Shown: one piece after another, positions 33,711 through 44,314 of the stretch
Layout: each line of letters opens with the position of its first letter
Numbering within the stretch: the stretch's first letter is position 1
Assembly (NCBI GenBank): GCA_910589415.1
Contig: OU342634.1
Location: 806,001-870,000, forward strand
Direction of reading: 5' to 3'
Source of the DNA: Malachius bipustulatus
Taxonomy: Eukaryota; Arthropoda; Insecta; Coleoptera; Melyridae
Length of the DNA stretch: 64,000 nt
The notes under the pieces: model-generated
Seen by the model: only the letters and a program-made list of their open reading frames with translations
What the model was told of the DNA's origin: nothing
The model's database searches: none
Position numbers and translations under genes: made by a program

Positions 33711-34240
33711 TTTTTTTTTCCTGTGTGGTTGAGGTACCCATCAGGCGCGTCCCAGGTGGCGGATAGGGAACGGCCTCACAGTGATCGATAGTGAGTGAGG
33801 TTAGCAGCGGTGATAGAGCTCGTCGGATTTAAAACTCCAGACTGGCAGCTTAAAGCCCTGCCGCGGACCACCTCCCCCAACCTAGTTGTCGTGTCGTGAC
33901 TAAAGGGTTTGCACAGGGGTTTCTTACGGCGCCGGAGAACGTCTAATTGTTGACTATCCGTTAAACCGTATCTCTCTGCTGCCGTGGACATGTCTCGCGA
34001 GCAGAGAGATGTGGGGGTTTTGGCTTAACCGCCTGAACCAAGAGGAGACAACCTCATCAAAAACCTAAATCCTAAAGCGGAGGTCCAGGCTGATAGGATG
34101 CGTGGCTGGATAGGAGACCAGTCTCTACTGGACCTAACCTCGGGGCACCGGGCGAAACCCCGTTGTACATAGCCTCCCCATTCCATGCAGGGCTCTGGTT
34201 TCGGGGAACATCATTTTCCCTAGCTTCTCGTGGGAACCAC

Positions 34241-35575
34241 ATGGAACCTAACAAGAACTTTAGCTCCGACGAGGGGAGCCATACCCTCGATCTCCCGGAA
34301 ACGGAAGAACTAATGGAGATTGGTACCAATCCGACTCCAAATAACAGTCCGACCCCGGAAGATCGGGAAAGGGCGACGTTAAAGTCCCCAATCCCCGAAT
34401 CTACGGGTCAGGAAAAGCTCTTGACTGAAGAGGGGTCCGATAAGACGGACCCTTCTTCAACAAGAAAACCGCGACTATCCGGAGCCGCAAGGAAACGGCT
34501 TAGTCGTATGTTAAAAAGCGGGACTGACTACCAGACCGCTTTGAAAATAATCCTCGACGAACGTGACGCAGCCGGATCAATGGAGAGGGGCACAACCCCC
34601 CCAGAACGATCCTTCACTGCGAAGCGAGGGAGGTCGGAGGAAAGCACTCCAACTGAACAGAGGCCAAAAAGGCCCTGCGAGGAAGGAGCTGCTAAGTTGT
34701 CATATGGGGACGCTGCCGCGGGTGTACGGGTTGGGATTATCCACCCGGACCATCCGAGGGCGTCCCTGAGTGACGAGCAACTGGGCGCTGTGCAGAGGTC
34801 AATCCTGACTGCTGTAGAGGAAATCCCAGACGGCGGGCCAGAGGTCAGATTCGAGCATTGCTCGAAACGGCCTGGTTGGCTACTCATTACCTGCGCCGGG
34901 GAGAGGGCCGCCAACTGGTTGGAGGCTTCAGTTAATGACCTTAAACCGTGGGAGGGCGCTCTCCTAAAAGCGGTGAGAGGTGATGAGATCCCCAAACCTC
35001 ACATCTGTGTGGCCTTCATCCCGGATGATGACGAAAATCGTCTCACTCCGGATAGGGTGCTCACTAGGCTGAGGAAAATGAACACGGTTCTGAACACGCG
35101 GGAGTGGATTGTTCTACACCGCGAAAATTCGGGACCAGGTCAAACATGGACCTTCGCCGTCGACGAAGCGTCCATGAAAGGACTTGAAGGGCTAGGGTTC
35201 CGACCCTACTTCGGTCTCAATGGGAGGGTGCTTTTCCGCCCTAAGATCCGAGGTGGGGGAATAGCCCAAAAAGCCCCTCCAAATGAAGGTCTGATAAGAG
35301 ACCGGGCCCCCCCGAAGGTGAGCGAAAAACCGCCCCTTCTGGCAGGGGAGCGCCCAAATCAAGCTGCCTTGGCAGGGCCGTCCGAGATGCGGGTTGCCCC
35401 AGATCAGAGCGGCCGCAAACCGCCTGGTAGGGGGACAGCCCCTCCTCGGCCTGGGCCGTCAGGGCACAAATACAAGGGGGGGAAGGGAAAAATGAACCGC
35501 CCCCCCAGACAGAAAGAAAGCTCTGGTGCTACCGGGAAGGACAAATCCGCCCGGCCTGCACCAGAAAAGAAATAA
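34241..35575 (+). CDS. LINE C ORF1 (DUF4780-like RNA-binding protein)
   Basis: The frame opens earlier (ATG 34163), but ATGGAACCTAAC at 34241 is a better start, giving about 444 residues. An acidic, low-complexity N-terminus is followed by a basic helix (GAARKRLSRMLKSG). The central ordered domain (LSDEQLGAVQ...RPGWLLITCAGERAANW...KPHICVAFIPDDDE) matches my recollection of the DUF4780 domain in insect LINE ORF1 proteins. The C-terminus is a Pro/Gly/Lys-rich tail. No CCHC knuckle is seen. Role: binding element RNA in the ribonucleoprotein. ORF2 starts 26 bases after the stop. Confidence 0.8.
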   Translation: MEPNKNFSSDEGSHTLDLPETEELMEIGTNPTPNNSPTPEDRERATLKSPIPESTGQEKLLTEEGSDKTDPSSTRKPRLSGAARKRLSRMLKSGTDYQTALKIILDERDAAGSMERGTTPPERSFTAKRGRSEESTPTEQRPKRPCEEGAAKLSYGDAAAGVRVGIIHPDHPRASLSDEQLGAVQRSILTAVEEIPDGGPEVRFEHCSKRPGWLLITCAGERAANWLEASVNDLKPWEGALLKAVRGDEIPKPHICVAFIPDDDENRLTPDRVLTRLRKMNTVLNTREWIVLHRENSGPGQTWTFAVDEASMKGLEGLGFRPYFGLNGRVLFRPKIRGGGIAQKAPPNEGLIRDRAPPKVSEKPPLLAGERPNQAALAGPSEMRVAPDQSGRKPPGRGTAPPRPGPSGHKYKGGKGKMNRPPRQKESSGATGKDKSARPAPEKK

Positions 35576-35601
35576 CCCCCCCCCCTCACCCCATACCCTT
35601 C

Positions 35602-38600
35602 ATGTGCCTAACATCCCAATCGACCACCCAATTTCCCCTCCACAATTCCCACATAAAATGTATACAACTCAACCTCCAACATGCCACAGCAGCAAGTTAT
35701 GTTCTTGGCAGGAGGTTCATAAGAGAGCAATTTGACATTGCGCTACTCCAGGAACCATGGCTGGACAAGTCTGGCAAAATAAGAGGCCTGGGAAACTTAT
35801 CTGCCAAGGTGATAGTAGTCGGCTCAGAGCATTCGCCGAGAGCCTGCATCTTGGTCAAGAACAACCTAAACTTCTATGTCCTTTCAGACTACTGCGCCCG
35901 AGACATTACGACAGTCAAAGTTACTCTCCCGGTGGGGAACAGCAGAACGGAATTAATCGTCTGCTCAGCATACTTCCCGGGAGATAGATCTGCCGAACAA
36001 CCTCCTCCTACAATAGTGCGAAATCTGGTCGCCTATTGTCGTGGGAACAACCTACAACTTATCGTTGGATGTGACGCAAACTCGCACCACCTAGCTTGGG
36101 GGAGCACGGACATCAACGAAAGAGGTGAGTCGCTCTATAACTTTATAATAGGTGAAAAACTTATTGTGAATAACATCGGCTCCAAACCAACCTTCGTCAC
36201 AAAAAATAGACAGGAGGTACTAGATATAACATTCAGCTCAAACTTTATAAGCAATAGGATAACCAACTGGCAGGTATCCTCTGAACCTTCCTGCTCAGAC
36301 CATAGACAAATAGTGTTCGACATCGAAATAGGTCATAGACCTATTGTGGAATATCGTGATCCAAAAAGAACAGACTGGAGCGGATATGAAAAATCCCTCC
36401 AGACTGGACTTGAGACCGTTATCCCCACAATAAAAAATCGTGATGATATTGAAATTGCGGCGGAACAAGTCCGGAACGCAATAATATCAGCCTATCACGA
36501 AAACTGTCCACCAAAAACGAAGAGAAACGACAGGAAAGTCGACTGGTGGAACAAAGACCTAGAGAAAAGAAGAAAAGAAGTTCGACGACTCTTCAATCGA
36601 GCTAAAGAGATGGGTAACTGGGATGAATACAGAACTAAGCTAACGGAGTACTACAAAGAGATCAGACGATCTAAAAGAGAGTCCTGGAGAAGGTTCTGCG
36701 AGAGCATCCATGCCCCGCAGCACCAGAATTCACAAGATTCTCTCAAGAGATCCGACACAGCCATTTGGCTCGATAAAACGACCAGACGGTTCATTTACGG
36801 ACTCAGAAAAGGAAACGTTAGAACTCCTAAAGGAAAATCACTTCCCAGGTAGCTCGCCTCTGTACAATCAGTGGCAGCTGAATTCCGGAGGACGTATAAA
36901 TCGACCTCAAAAATCGGAATGGAAAGTCTGCCGCTCGATCATTACAGCCAAGGCAATTGAAAACGCTGTAAAAACTTTTCAGCCTTTCAAGACACCTGGA
37001 GAGGACGGCATTTTTCCTGCCCTATTACAAAGGGGCATAAAGATACTGACGCCCTCTCTTATAAAATTATTCAGGGCTAGTCTGGCATGGAACTACATTC
37101 CATCCAGCTGGGCGGCAACAAGGGTGGTGTACGTTCCCAAAGTGGGCCGTACAGAGCCACACCCTAAGTCATTCAGACCCATTAGCCTTACATCCTTTAT
37201 ACTGAAAAGTCTAGAGAGAATACTGGATGTACACATCAGGAGGAGTGTCTTAGTTTCACACCCTCTGAATGTGCACCAGTATGCCTATCAAGCTGGCAAA
37301 TCAACCGATTTGGCACTTAATAACCTCGTGGGGAAGATCACCAAGTCTCTTGACAACAAAGAGATCATGGTGGGAGTCTTCCTCGACATAGAAGGAGCAT
37401 TTAACAATGCATTACCAAACTCACTGTATGAAGCAGCAGTTTCCAGAGGAATAGAACCGGTCATAAACGGCTGGATCCGTAATATGCTAGATAGTAGGAT
37501 GATAACGACCTCGATGGGAGGAGTTGAAGTCAGTTTCAGGCCGGGGAGAGGGTGCCCACAGGGAGGAGTACTCTCCCCCCTACTATGGACCCTTCTTGTA
37601 GACGACCTGCTGGCGATCCTCTCCCTATGGAGAGTTGAGGTTCAAGCATATGCGGATGACCTTGTAATAATGATCAAAGGAAACTCCGAGAGGACAATAT
37701 CCAATGTCCTTCAGGAAGTTCTTCAAGTCACGTATCAGTGGTGCGAGAGGGAGCAGATGTCTGTAAATCCTCGCAAAACTGTTATAGTACCATTCACTAG
37801 ACGAAAAAGGCTGGAAGACCTTATACCACCTACTCTTCAAGGAGTAGTTATACCATTTGCGGAGGAGGCTAAATATCTAGGTATCACACTTGATAGGAAG
37901 CTACTATGGAACTCCCATCTGGAAAAGATTATCCACAGAGCAAAGCTCTCCCTATGGAGTTGCAAAAAGATCTGTGGAAGAACTTGGGGCACTGGTCCCA
38001 AGCAAATACACTGGATATATGTAACGATCATTAGACCAATGATCGCATATGGCTGTGTAGCTTGGTGGTCCAAAGGCTTACAAGCCTTGGCCAAAATGAA
38101 GCTGTCAAGTCTGCAAAGACAAGCATGCCTGGCAATCAGTGGAGCAATGAGCACCACACCGTCGGCGGCTATGGAAATACTTCTGGACCTTCCTCCACTC
38201 CATATATACTTGGAAAGAGAGGCCAGATGGACAACGTACAGACTACTACAGGTAGCACGAAGCACACAAATGGCTTGTGTCATGGAACGGACCAGTCTAC
38301 TGGACGACACTCAAAGTCACAGTCTTCTGGGTATGCCCTCAGACATGATGCCATACACAACAAACCACTGCACTGCATACAACGTCCTCTTTCCAAGCAG
38401 AGACGAATGGGAGCGTAACTCAAACGACCTCCTCAAAGCAGACCTCACGTGGTTTACCGACGGTTCAAAGACTCCAACGGGAGTTGGATCCGGAGCGTAC
38501 GACGCTGGGTCAAGACGAGAATTCTTTGCAAACCTGGGTCAGTACGCAACAATATTTCAGGCAGAAATTTATGCCATTGTACTCAGCGCGCAGATGCTGG

Positions 38601-39283
38601 ATGAAACGCACTGCACGCGGAAAACAATTAAAATCTTCTCAGATAGCCAAGCGGCCCTAAAAGCCCTTTGCTCCATTCGTTGCAATTCCAAACTAGTATG
38701 GAACTGTCAAGCAGCACTCAATGAGGTAGCTAAAAACAATAACTTGACTCTGGTCTGGATTCCAGGTCACTCCGGCCTTGGAGAGAACGAAATAGCCGAC
38801 TCTCTGGCTAGAAGAGCAACTGAATCCAAATTTACAGGACCGGAACCTGCTCTTGGCATATCCTCAAATACTGCCAAAACAACAATAGACACCTGGGCGG
38901 AAAACAAGGTACTTCGGTACTGGCAAACTCTACCAGGATTAACTCACTCTAAGACCTTCATTGAGGGACCCTCGAGAAACAGAGCTAAAAAGCTACTGGA
39001 ACTCAAAAGGACTGACCTAAGGGCCCTAATAGGCCTATACACAGGACACTGCAAAGTGAACCACCACTTACACAGGATGAATCTAGCCGATAACGCAGAA
39101 TGTCGCCTGTGTTTGGAGGATGTAGAAACAGCAGAGCATGTTCTATGCAACTGCCCCGCCTTGGGAAGAACCAGGCACTCAACGTTCGGAAAAGTACTTC
39201 TCTCTCCGAGAGACCTGGATACATTCACACCATCTAAGGTCATTAGCTTTTTAAAAAGCAGTGGCCTGCTAGAGTGGATGTAA
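35602..39283 (+). pseudogene. LINE C ORF2: endonuclease-RT-RNase H, one frameshift
   Basis: The endonuclease in the first frame (35602-36852) includes LLQEPW, GCDANSHHLAWG and SCSDHR. The frame then shifts by one base near 36715-36720, and RT continues in the frame 36710-39283. RT motifs are FKTPGEDGI, FRPISLTSF, YAYQAGKST, FLDIEGAFNN, CPQGGVLSP and AYADDLVI. RNase H has WFTDGSKT, FQAEIYAI, FSDSQAAL and PGHSGLGENEIAD. A terminal CRLC...HVLCNCPAL zinc motif follows. Except for the indel, all catalytic motifs are present, so the copy died recently. Confidence 0.9.
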
Positions 39284-39371
39284 AGTACTTAGGTATGAGC
39301 CACAATAGACCGCTTGGTCGCAGTGGAGGTGTCACTAATCGACCCACTCATTATATAACTAAACTAACTAA

Positions 39372-41891
39372 CTAAACTATTGTCCATTTCGTGTAGCGGT
39401 CTTGTATGACCAGTAATACCGTATTGCCGGACTTCGATCTGGGGAAGGGGCCCATGATATCTATCGAAATCGTGTCCCAGGGTCCCTGTATGAATGGCGG
39501 TTGCATCTTTCCTGCGGGTTTCAGTTGGGACGACTTGTACTTCTGGCATTTCTCGCAGCGTCTTACATAATTTTTCACATCTTTTATGACTCCCGGCCAG
39601 TGGTAGTTCCTTGTTATTCTGTTGGCTGTTTTAGCGGCCCCGAAATGTCCTGCTGTTGGGGAGTCGTGGTTTTCCTCGACGAGTTTTTGCCTCTGGTGCG
39701 TAGGCACGCATAGTTTCCATGGGCTGGAGAGGTTGGGCTCGGCCGGGTTTTGGTTGTCCCAGACGTGTTTCCAAAGCTTCCCGTCGATCAGTTGGTATCC
39801 GGGAAATCTCTCGGGGTTAGCGGATACCCCTGCTGATATCCGCTCGTACCATTGGCATGGCGGTTCTGCGCTTATCATTAGGATCTCCTCCTCCTGTTCT
39901 GTGCTGCTTAGTGGTTGCCTTGATAGGGCGTCCGCTACCTTGTTGAGCACTCCTTTTCTATACTTTATGTCGAATGAATACTGTTGGAGCTCTAATCCCC
40001 ATCGTGCGAGCCTGCCGGTCGGGTTTTTCATGTTTTGTAGCCATTTTAGGGATTGATGATCTGTAAGTACGTGGAACCTGTAGCCCTCGATGTACGGCCT
40101 CATCTTTTGTACCCCATATATTATTGCGAGGCACTCTTTTTCCGTGGGTGTGTATCTTGACTCTGCTGGGGTTAAACTTCTGCTCGCGTAGGCTATGACC
40201 CTTTCTTGCCCGTCTATCCTCTGCGTGAGGGCCACTCCCAACCCGCAGTTCGATGCGTCGGTCTGCAAGCAGAACGTCTGCGAAAAGTCGGGACAGGCGA
40301 GCACCGGTGCTGAGGTGAGCGCGGTTTTTAGTGCTTGGAAGGCCTGTTCTTGCGGTTCTCCCCATGTCCATCTCTTGTCCTTCTTCAGTAACTGGTTTAG
40401 GGGTGCTGCTTTCGTGGAATATCCTTCTATGAACCTCCGGTACCAGGATGTGATTCCCAAAAATCGTCTGAGCTGCCGCCGGGTCCTCGGGGCGGGCATT
40501 TCGGTAATTGCTGAGATTTTATTCGGATCTGTCTTTATGCTCCCCTGTCCGACGATGTGTCCTAGATACTGTAATTCTGCCTGCGCGAATGCGCACTTGT
40601 CCGGGTTGAGTTTTAAATTTGCCTCCCTTAGCCTCCTGAAGATCTCTTTCAGGTGGCATTTGTGCTCCTCTTGATTCCTGGATATCACCACGATGTCGTC
40701 CAGGTAGCTGAATGCGAAGCCGACGTCTGGCGTGATGACTTTATCGAGCAACCTCTGAAATGTTGCGCCTGCTGAGCTTAGGCCGAAGGGGGTGGTTTTG
40801 AATTGAAAGTGACCTTTTCCGGGCACGCTGAACGCTGTTATCGCTTTACTCTTTTCCTCTAGCGGGACTTGAAAGTATCCCTGTTTGAGGTCGAGCGTGG
40901 ATATGAAATTCGCCTCTCTCAGGCGGTCGAGGATTTCCGCTATTCTAGGTAGAGGGTAAGCGTCTTTTTTTGTATGCTCGTTGACTCGCCGGAAGTCGAT
41001 GCAGAACCTGTGTGTTCCGTCCTTCTTCTTGACTAGGACGATTGGCGAGCTCCACGGGCTGTTTGAGTGCTCAATAATTCCTTCTTGGAGCATCTTGTCC
41101 ACCTCGTCGTTAATTATCTTCAGCCTTGCCGGGTTATACTGCCGATATGGTTGTCTGATGGGCCTGCACCCTTTTTCCAGCACTATCTCGTGTTTTATCC
41201 AGTTTGTTGGTCCTGTCAGTTGGCGAAACAATTCTAGTTCAGCTTGCAAAAATGATTCTATGCTGGCTGTACATGATGCCGCGGCGCATGACGTGACTGC
41301 GATTCTGCCGGTCCTCCCGGACTCTGTCTTGTTTAATCGAAATTCCGCTCCGTGTTCGCGCAAGAGAGCGGCCCCGATGATTGCGTCTGTTTCTAGTCTC
41401 GGGAGCACCCTGAACGTGGTGGTGGTGTTGATTCGGTCAATTTTACAGGCCACTGTGACTGTGTGTGTAATGGCGTGAGACGTCCCGTCGGCTAATTTTA
41501 CGCTTCCTGTATGGTTTCTGATCCTTCTGTGACAGAAGTCCGCTATCTCAGCTCCAATGTAATTTTCCGACGCCCCTGTATCCAATAGCGCTTTGAAGTG
41601 TCGCGTCCCTATTGTTAACGTCACGAAAGGCCTGGGGTCTGTGTCACCCCCTGTTGATGCTGCTACTGTTTTTTCTGAGGTGCGCCCGCCTCGTTTCGGG
41701 GGTCGCACTACTGTGGCTGGGGGCTGTGCGGGTTTTATTCCCCCACAGCCCTGTTTTCGTTTCCCTGTTGTCTGTCGCTCTGCGGCCTGTTGCAGCACTG
41801 GATGGCGAGGATCCCTTCCTTGCCGCATTTGCCGCAGAACTTCTTGGGTGCGTTTCGGCATTGGCTCCGGAAGTGCCCCTCCTGTCCGCAT
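39372..41891 (-). pseudogene. LTR3 Pol: protease-RT-RNase H-integrase N-terminus
   Basis: 839 residues, open from upstream of its first ATG, expressed by frameshift from gag (see 41759-41765). Protease LLDTGAS at ~102. RT with VKKKDGTHRFCIDFRRVN, PFGLSSAGATFQRL and SYLDDIVVI (~250-400). RNase H QTDASNCGLG (~550). Integrase zinc domain with HFGAAKTANR and CEKCQKYKSS. First catalytic Asp in SIDIMGPF (~820). It is cut at 39377 by LINE C, and the remaining integrase is at 33710-32922. Otherwise uninterrupted. Confidence 0.92.
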
Positions 41892-42805
41892 CGGTAGCAG
41901 ACCGTTGGGCCGGCCCGGGCGGTGCTAAGTCGCTGCGGCGCTCCCCCTCTTGCCTGCATGCTCCGCAGCGTTTCTTGCTCCTTTTGCAAATTTTCGAAGG
42001 CGCTGGCTGCCTCCAACAATTTGTCTATGGACGTCACTCTGTGGAGGTGCAGATGAATTCGATATTCCGGGCGCATGTTTCGGATGACCCGCTCGAGTTC
42101 TTGCTCGGGGGCCATTGACCCGTCCCGCCGTATTAGCGTTCGTATTGCGGTTACGTATTCCCTGATTGGCTCATTGGGTCTTTGTTTGCGGGTTCGGATC
42201 TCCTCCTCTAGCGCCAGCCGGTATTCATATGGGAAGAACGCTTTCGAAAATTCCCTGCTAAACTGGTTCCAGTCTTCCCACTCGTTTTTATTATTGCGGT
42301 ACCATAACAGCGCTTCTCCTTTCAGTAGCTCGGGGAGGGCTTTTATCATTGCGTCTTTTGGAATTTCATGTTCGCATCGCAGCTCCTCGAGGCGTTCTGT
42401 GAATAGGATCACGTTGTCTCGTTTCGGGTCGAATTTCAGTCCCCATTTCCGGGCGTGGTTGACTATTTCCGACCCCGTGAGTTGAGGTGCCTCCTCGCTG
42501 ACTCCTGCTGCCTGTGTTGCTTCCCGATCCGTTCGGAGGGCCAGCTTCAGGAGCGCTATCTCGGCTTCGAGCGCGCTTATTCTATCTCGCTCCGTTCCGG
42601 CGGGCTGCTCCGGCTTGACTTTTGTATTCGTCTTGGGGATTGCCCCTCCTTGCTGCTGCTTGACGTGCTGACTTATACGCGCCCTGATGTCGTCCAGGGT
42701 GCCTGTCGCTTCTAGGCCCCGCCTCCGCGCTTCTTTCTCGGCCTCTTCTTTGCTTAGCTGGTATATCCAGCTTAGCCCTGCAGTGGTTGCGTCGTCTTTG
42801 GTCAT
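41735..42805 (-). CDS. LTR3 Gag (356 aa)
   Basis: Starts about 100 bases after the 5' LTR. The N-terminus carries an SAP-like helix-rich segment and a coiled-coil-like stretch (RDRISALEAEIALLKLAL). The capsid domain (EWEDWNQFSREFSKAFFP and following) lies at ~150-270. Two zinc-knuckle regions are near the end (CYRCGQEGHFRSQC and CGKCGKEG...QCC), the second departing from CCHC by lacking the His. Gag packages element RNA. Confidence 0.9.
   Translation of the reverse strand: MTKDDATTAGLSWIYQLSKEEAEKEARRRGLEATGTLDDIRARISQHVKQQQGGAIPKTNTKVKPEQPAGTERDRISALEAEIALLKLALRTDREATQAAGVSEEAPQLTGSEIVNHARKWGLKFDPKRDNVILFTERLEELRCEHEIPKDAMIKALPELLKGEALLWYRNNKNEWEDWNQFSREFSKAFFPYEYRLALEEEIRTRKQRPNEPIREYVTAIRTLIRRDGSMAPEQELERVIRNMRPEYRIHLHLHRVTSIDKLLEAASAFENLQKEQETLRSMQARGGAPQRLSTARAGPTVCYRCGQEGHFRSQCRNAPKKFCGKCGKEGILAIQCCNRPQSDRQQGNENRAVGE
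41759..41765 (-). promoter_or_regulatory. GGGAAAC slippery heptamer (-1 frameshift site)
   Basis: The minus strand reads G GGA AAC in the gag frame (GGA = Gly, AAC = Asn), about ten codons before the gag stop. A -1 slip gives GGG AAA, which is exactly the pol frame. The X XXY YYZ format and position fit programmed frameshifting. No downstream pseudoknot was checked. Confidence 0.75.
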
Positions 42806-42889
42806 TTTGTAATTCCCTTTCTGTAACTGTTACTGTGACTGATCTCTTGGCCTGGCTGACTTGACCTGGCGGGGCGGAACTACGATCGT

Positions 42890-42907
42890 GTAATTAACGT
42901 TGGGCGC
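42890..42907 (-). promoter_or_regulatory. LTR3 primer-binding site (tRNA-Lys-like)
   Basis: The minus strand after the 5' LTR reads GCGCCCAACGTTAATTAC. The first ~11 bases match the tRNA-Lys complementary sequence apart from the leading TG, as in LTR1. Confidence 0.6.
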
Positions 42908-43832
42908 TGTAATTTTCAGCTGGGTTGAGACGATCACAGGGTTAGGTATTTGCCCCTCTTTTACCCGTAACAAGTCACTCAAAATTTTAAAAGCATTTAT
43001 TTACAGTTACACAAATCTAATTACAACGGCATATATTAATGTTGCGCGATGAGTTCGGAGCAATGTGGGCCGTCCTCTTCCCTCGGCGGTCTGTCTGATT
43101 GGATGCAGATATCGACGCTAGGGCGCGCCCCTCCGTCAATTGGTCGCCCGGACGGGCTATCACTGGAATTGAACTCACCACGTCAGTCGCTCCACTGCCA
43201 TCGCCCGCTGCGTATTGTGCTAGCAGCGGTCGCGGCCTCCGGCATACGCGCCGCGGTGACTTCGGGGAGATTTCATTCACGGACGCCTCAATCTGAAAAA
43301 TATAAGCCCACTCCCGGAATACCGAGGAGGGTATTATTAAATAGCTCAGGGTCGACAACTCAATACGTTGCGATCCCGACGCTCGTGACGCCTGGCCCTC
43401 AATGCAGGCCTGGCGCCGTCTGAAAGGGTCCGCCCGGGACCTCACTACAGCCCCGGTTGTACCCTGCTGTGACTGGCAGTCGACGGGAGCTCAATTCACT
43501 CTCATCAACTTACCGTTGCCGTGTTACAGTAAGGTTCAACTCAATGCATTGACCTACCGTCACCAGCTGAATGGATGCGACGGAGTGCACTCAATACATG
43601 CCTCCTGCTGGGGGGTTAGGGGCCTTCTAGCTCAGTACACTAGAAGGGAGAGAGATTCTCGAGTCAGTTCCTCGGAAGCTTCTGCCTTGCTTGTCTTCTG
43701 GGTCTGCTTATATAGCCGGTGCCGGCGAGATAACCCGCTAATCATTGCTGTAAAAACTGTATCTTTCTGATAAACCCCTCGATTAATTAAAATAAATAAT
43801 AATTAACTGCGAATGCCTTGGAATTCGTTACA
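42908..43832 (-). repeat. LTR3 5' LTR
   Basis: 925 bp. It lacks the five bases CGGGA present near the equivalent end of the other LTR, otherwise looks identical, and is followed by the ATCC duplication. A minus-strand TATATAAG is at 43714-43707. Confidence 0.93.
43707..43714 (-). promoter_or_regulatory. LTR3 TATA box
   Basis: TATATAAG on the minus strand inside the 5' LTR, with GC-rich flanks. The only clear TATA motif in the LTR, so transcription probably starts some 25-30 bases downstream (lower coordinates). Confidence 0.55.
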
Positions 43833-44314
43833 ATCCTAAGTAAACATTCATAAAATAAGCCCCATTCGAGTTCAATGGCACATTCTTCTGACTGCTTTGA
43901 AGATTATTTATAGTAGGTACCTACCCTCATTAGATTTGTCACTTTTATTACTCTACCATATATCAATCATTTTACCTGTCATTTCCATATTTTAAAAGTA
44001 TTTTATTTAATTAAAGACTTGTAATTAGGTTTTTGATATTTATTTTCATCGATTTTGATTTTATTGATCGATTTCTATCGGTGTATTAAAGAAAAATAGA
44101 ATTTATTTTGGTCACATTAACACCAAATTACAGTTTTTTATCGCTGATGGCTCAACTAAAAAAATAATAATTAATCTGATTATGCCATTATGTGGTCCTA
44201 TATCAAGTACACAAATCCTCAAAGTTTCAATTTTTTATCTTTAAAATTAACCTCTATTTCGGTGGTGGACATAAGTGATGGACCACCCGGTACAACCCAA
44301 AATGCGTGTTTCTA

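Larger units (their letters stand above)
33709..39376 (+). mobile_element. LINE C: RNase H-bearing non-LTR retrotransposon
   Basis: Inserted in the LTR3 integrase on the opposite strand. CTATTGTC duplications are at 33701-33708 and 39377-39384. It has a 5' UTR (33709-34240), ORF1, ORF2 with endonuclease, RT, RNase H and a C-terminal zinc motif, and a short ACTA/AACT-repeat tail (~39357-39376). It appears full length (~5.67 kb), with one frameshift in ORF2. ORF2 architecture points to the I/LOA/R1 group; finer placement needs a tree. Confidence 0.92.
31385..43832 (-). mobile_element. LTR3: Gypsy-type element split by LINE C
   Basis: LTRs lie at 31385-32314 (3', since the element reads on the minus strand) and 42908-43832 (5'), differing visibly only by a 5-bp indel near one end. 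ATCC duplications are at 31381-31384 and 43833-43836. Gag and pol are separate overlapping frames joined by a probable -1 frameshift. The integrase is cut by LINE C, and a further frame follows the integrase. GC content is higher than in the flanks. Confidence 0.93.
30985..44290. mobile_element. Long-armed MITE split by LTR3
   Basis: CCGGGTGGTCCATCACTTAT at 30985 pairs with ATAAGTGATGGACCACCCGG ending at 44290. TA duplications are at 30983-30984 and 44291-44292. The arms match for about 340 bp (30985-31325, 43950-44290). The element proper is 30985-31384 plus 43837-44290, about 850 bp, and LTR3 fills the rest. No transposase. Confidence 0.88.

Noticed and set aside
37625..41928. Several 100-170-codon frames antisense to LINE C and LTR3 pol
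   Set aside because: They are shadows of strongly coding sequence on the other strand, with no motifs of their own.
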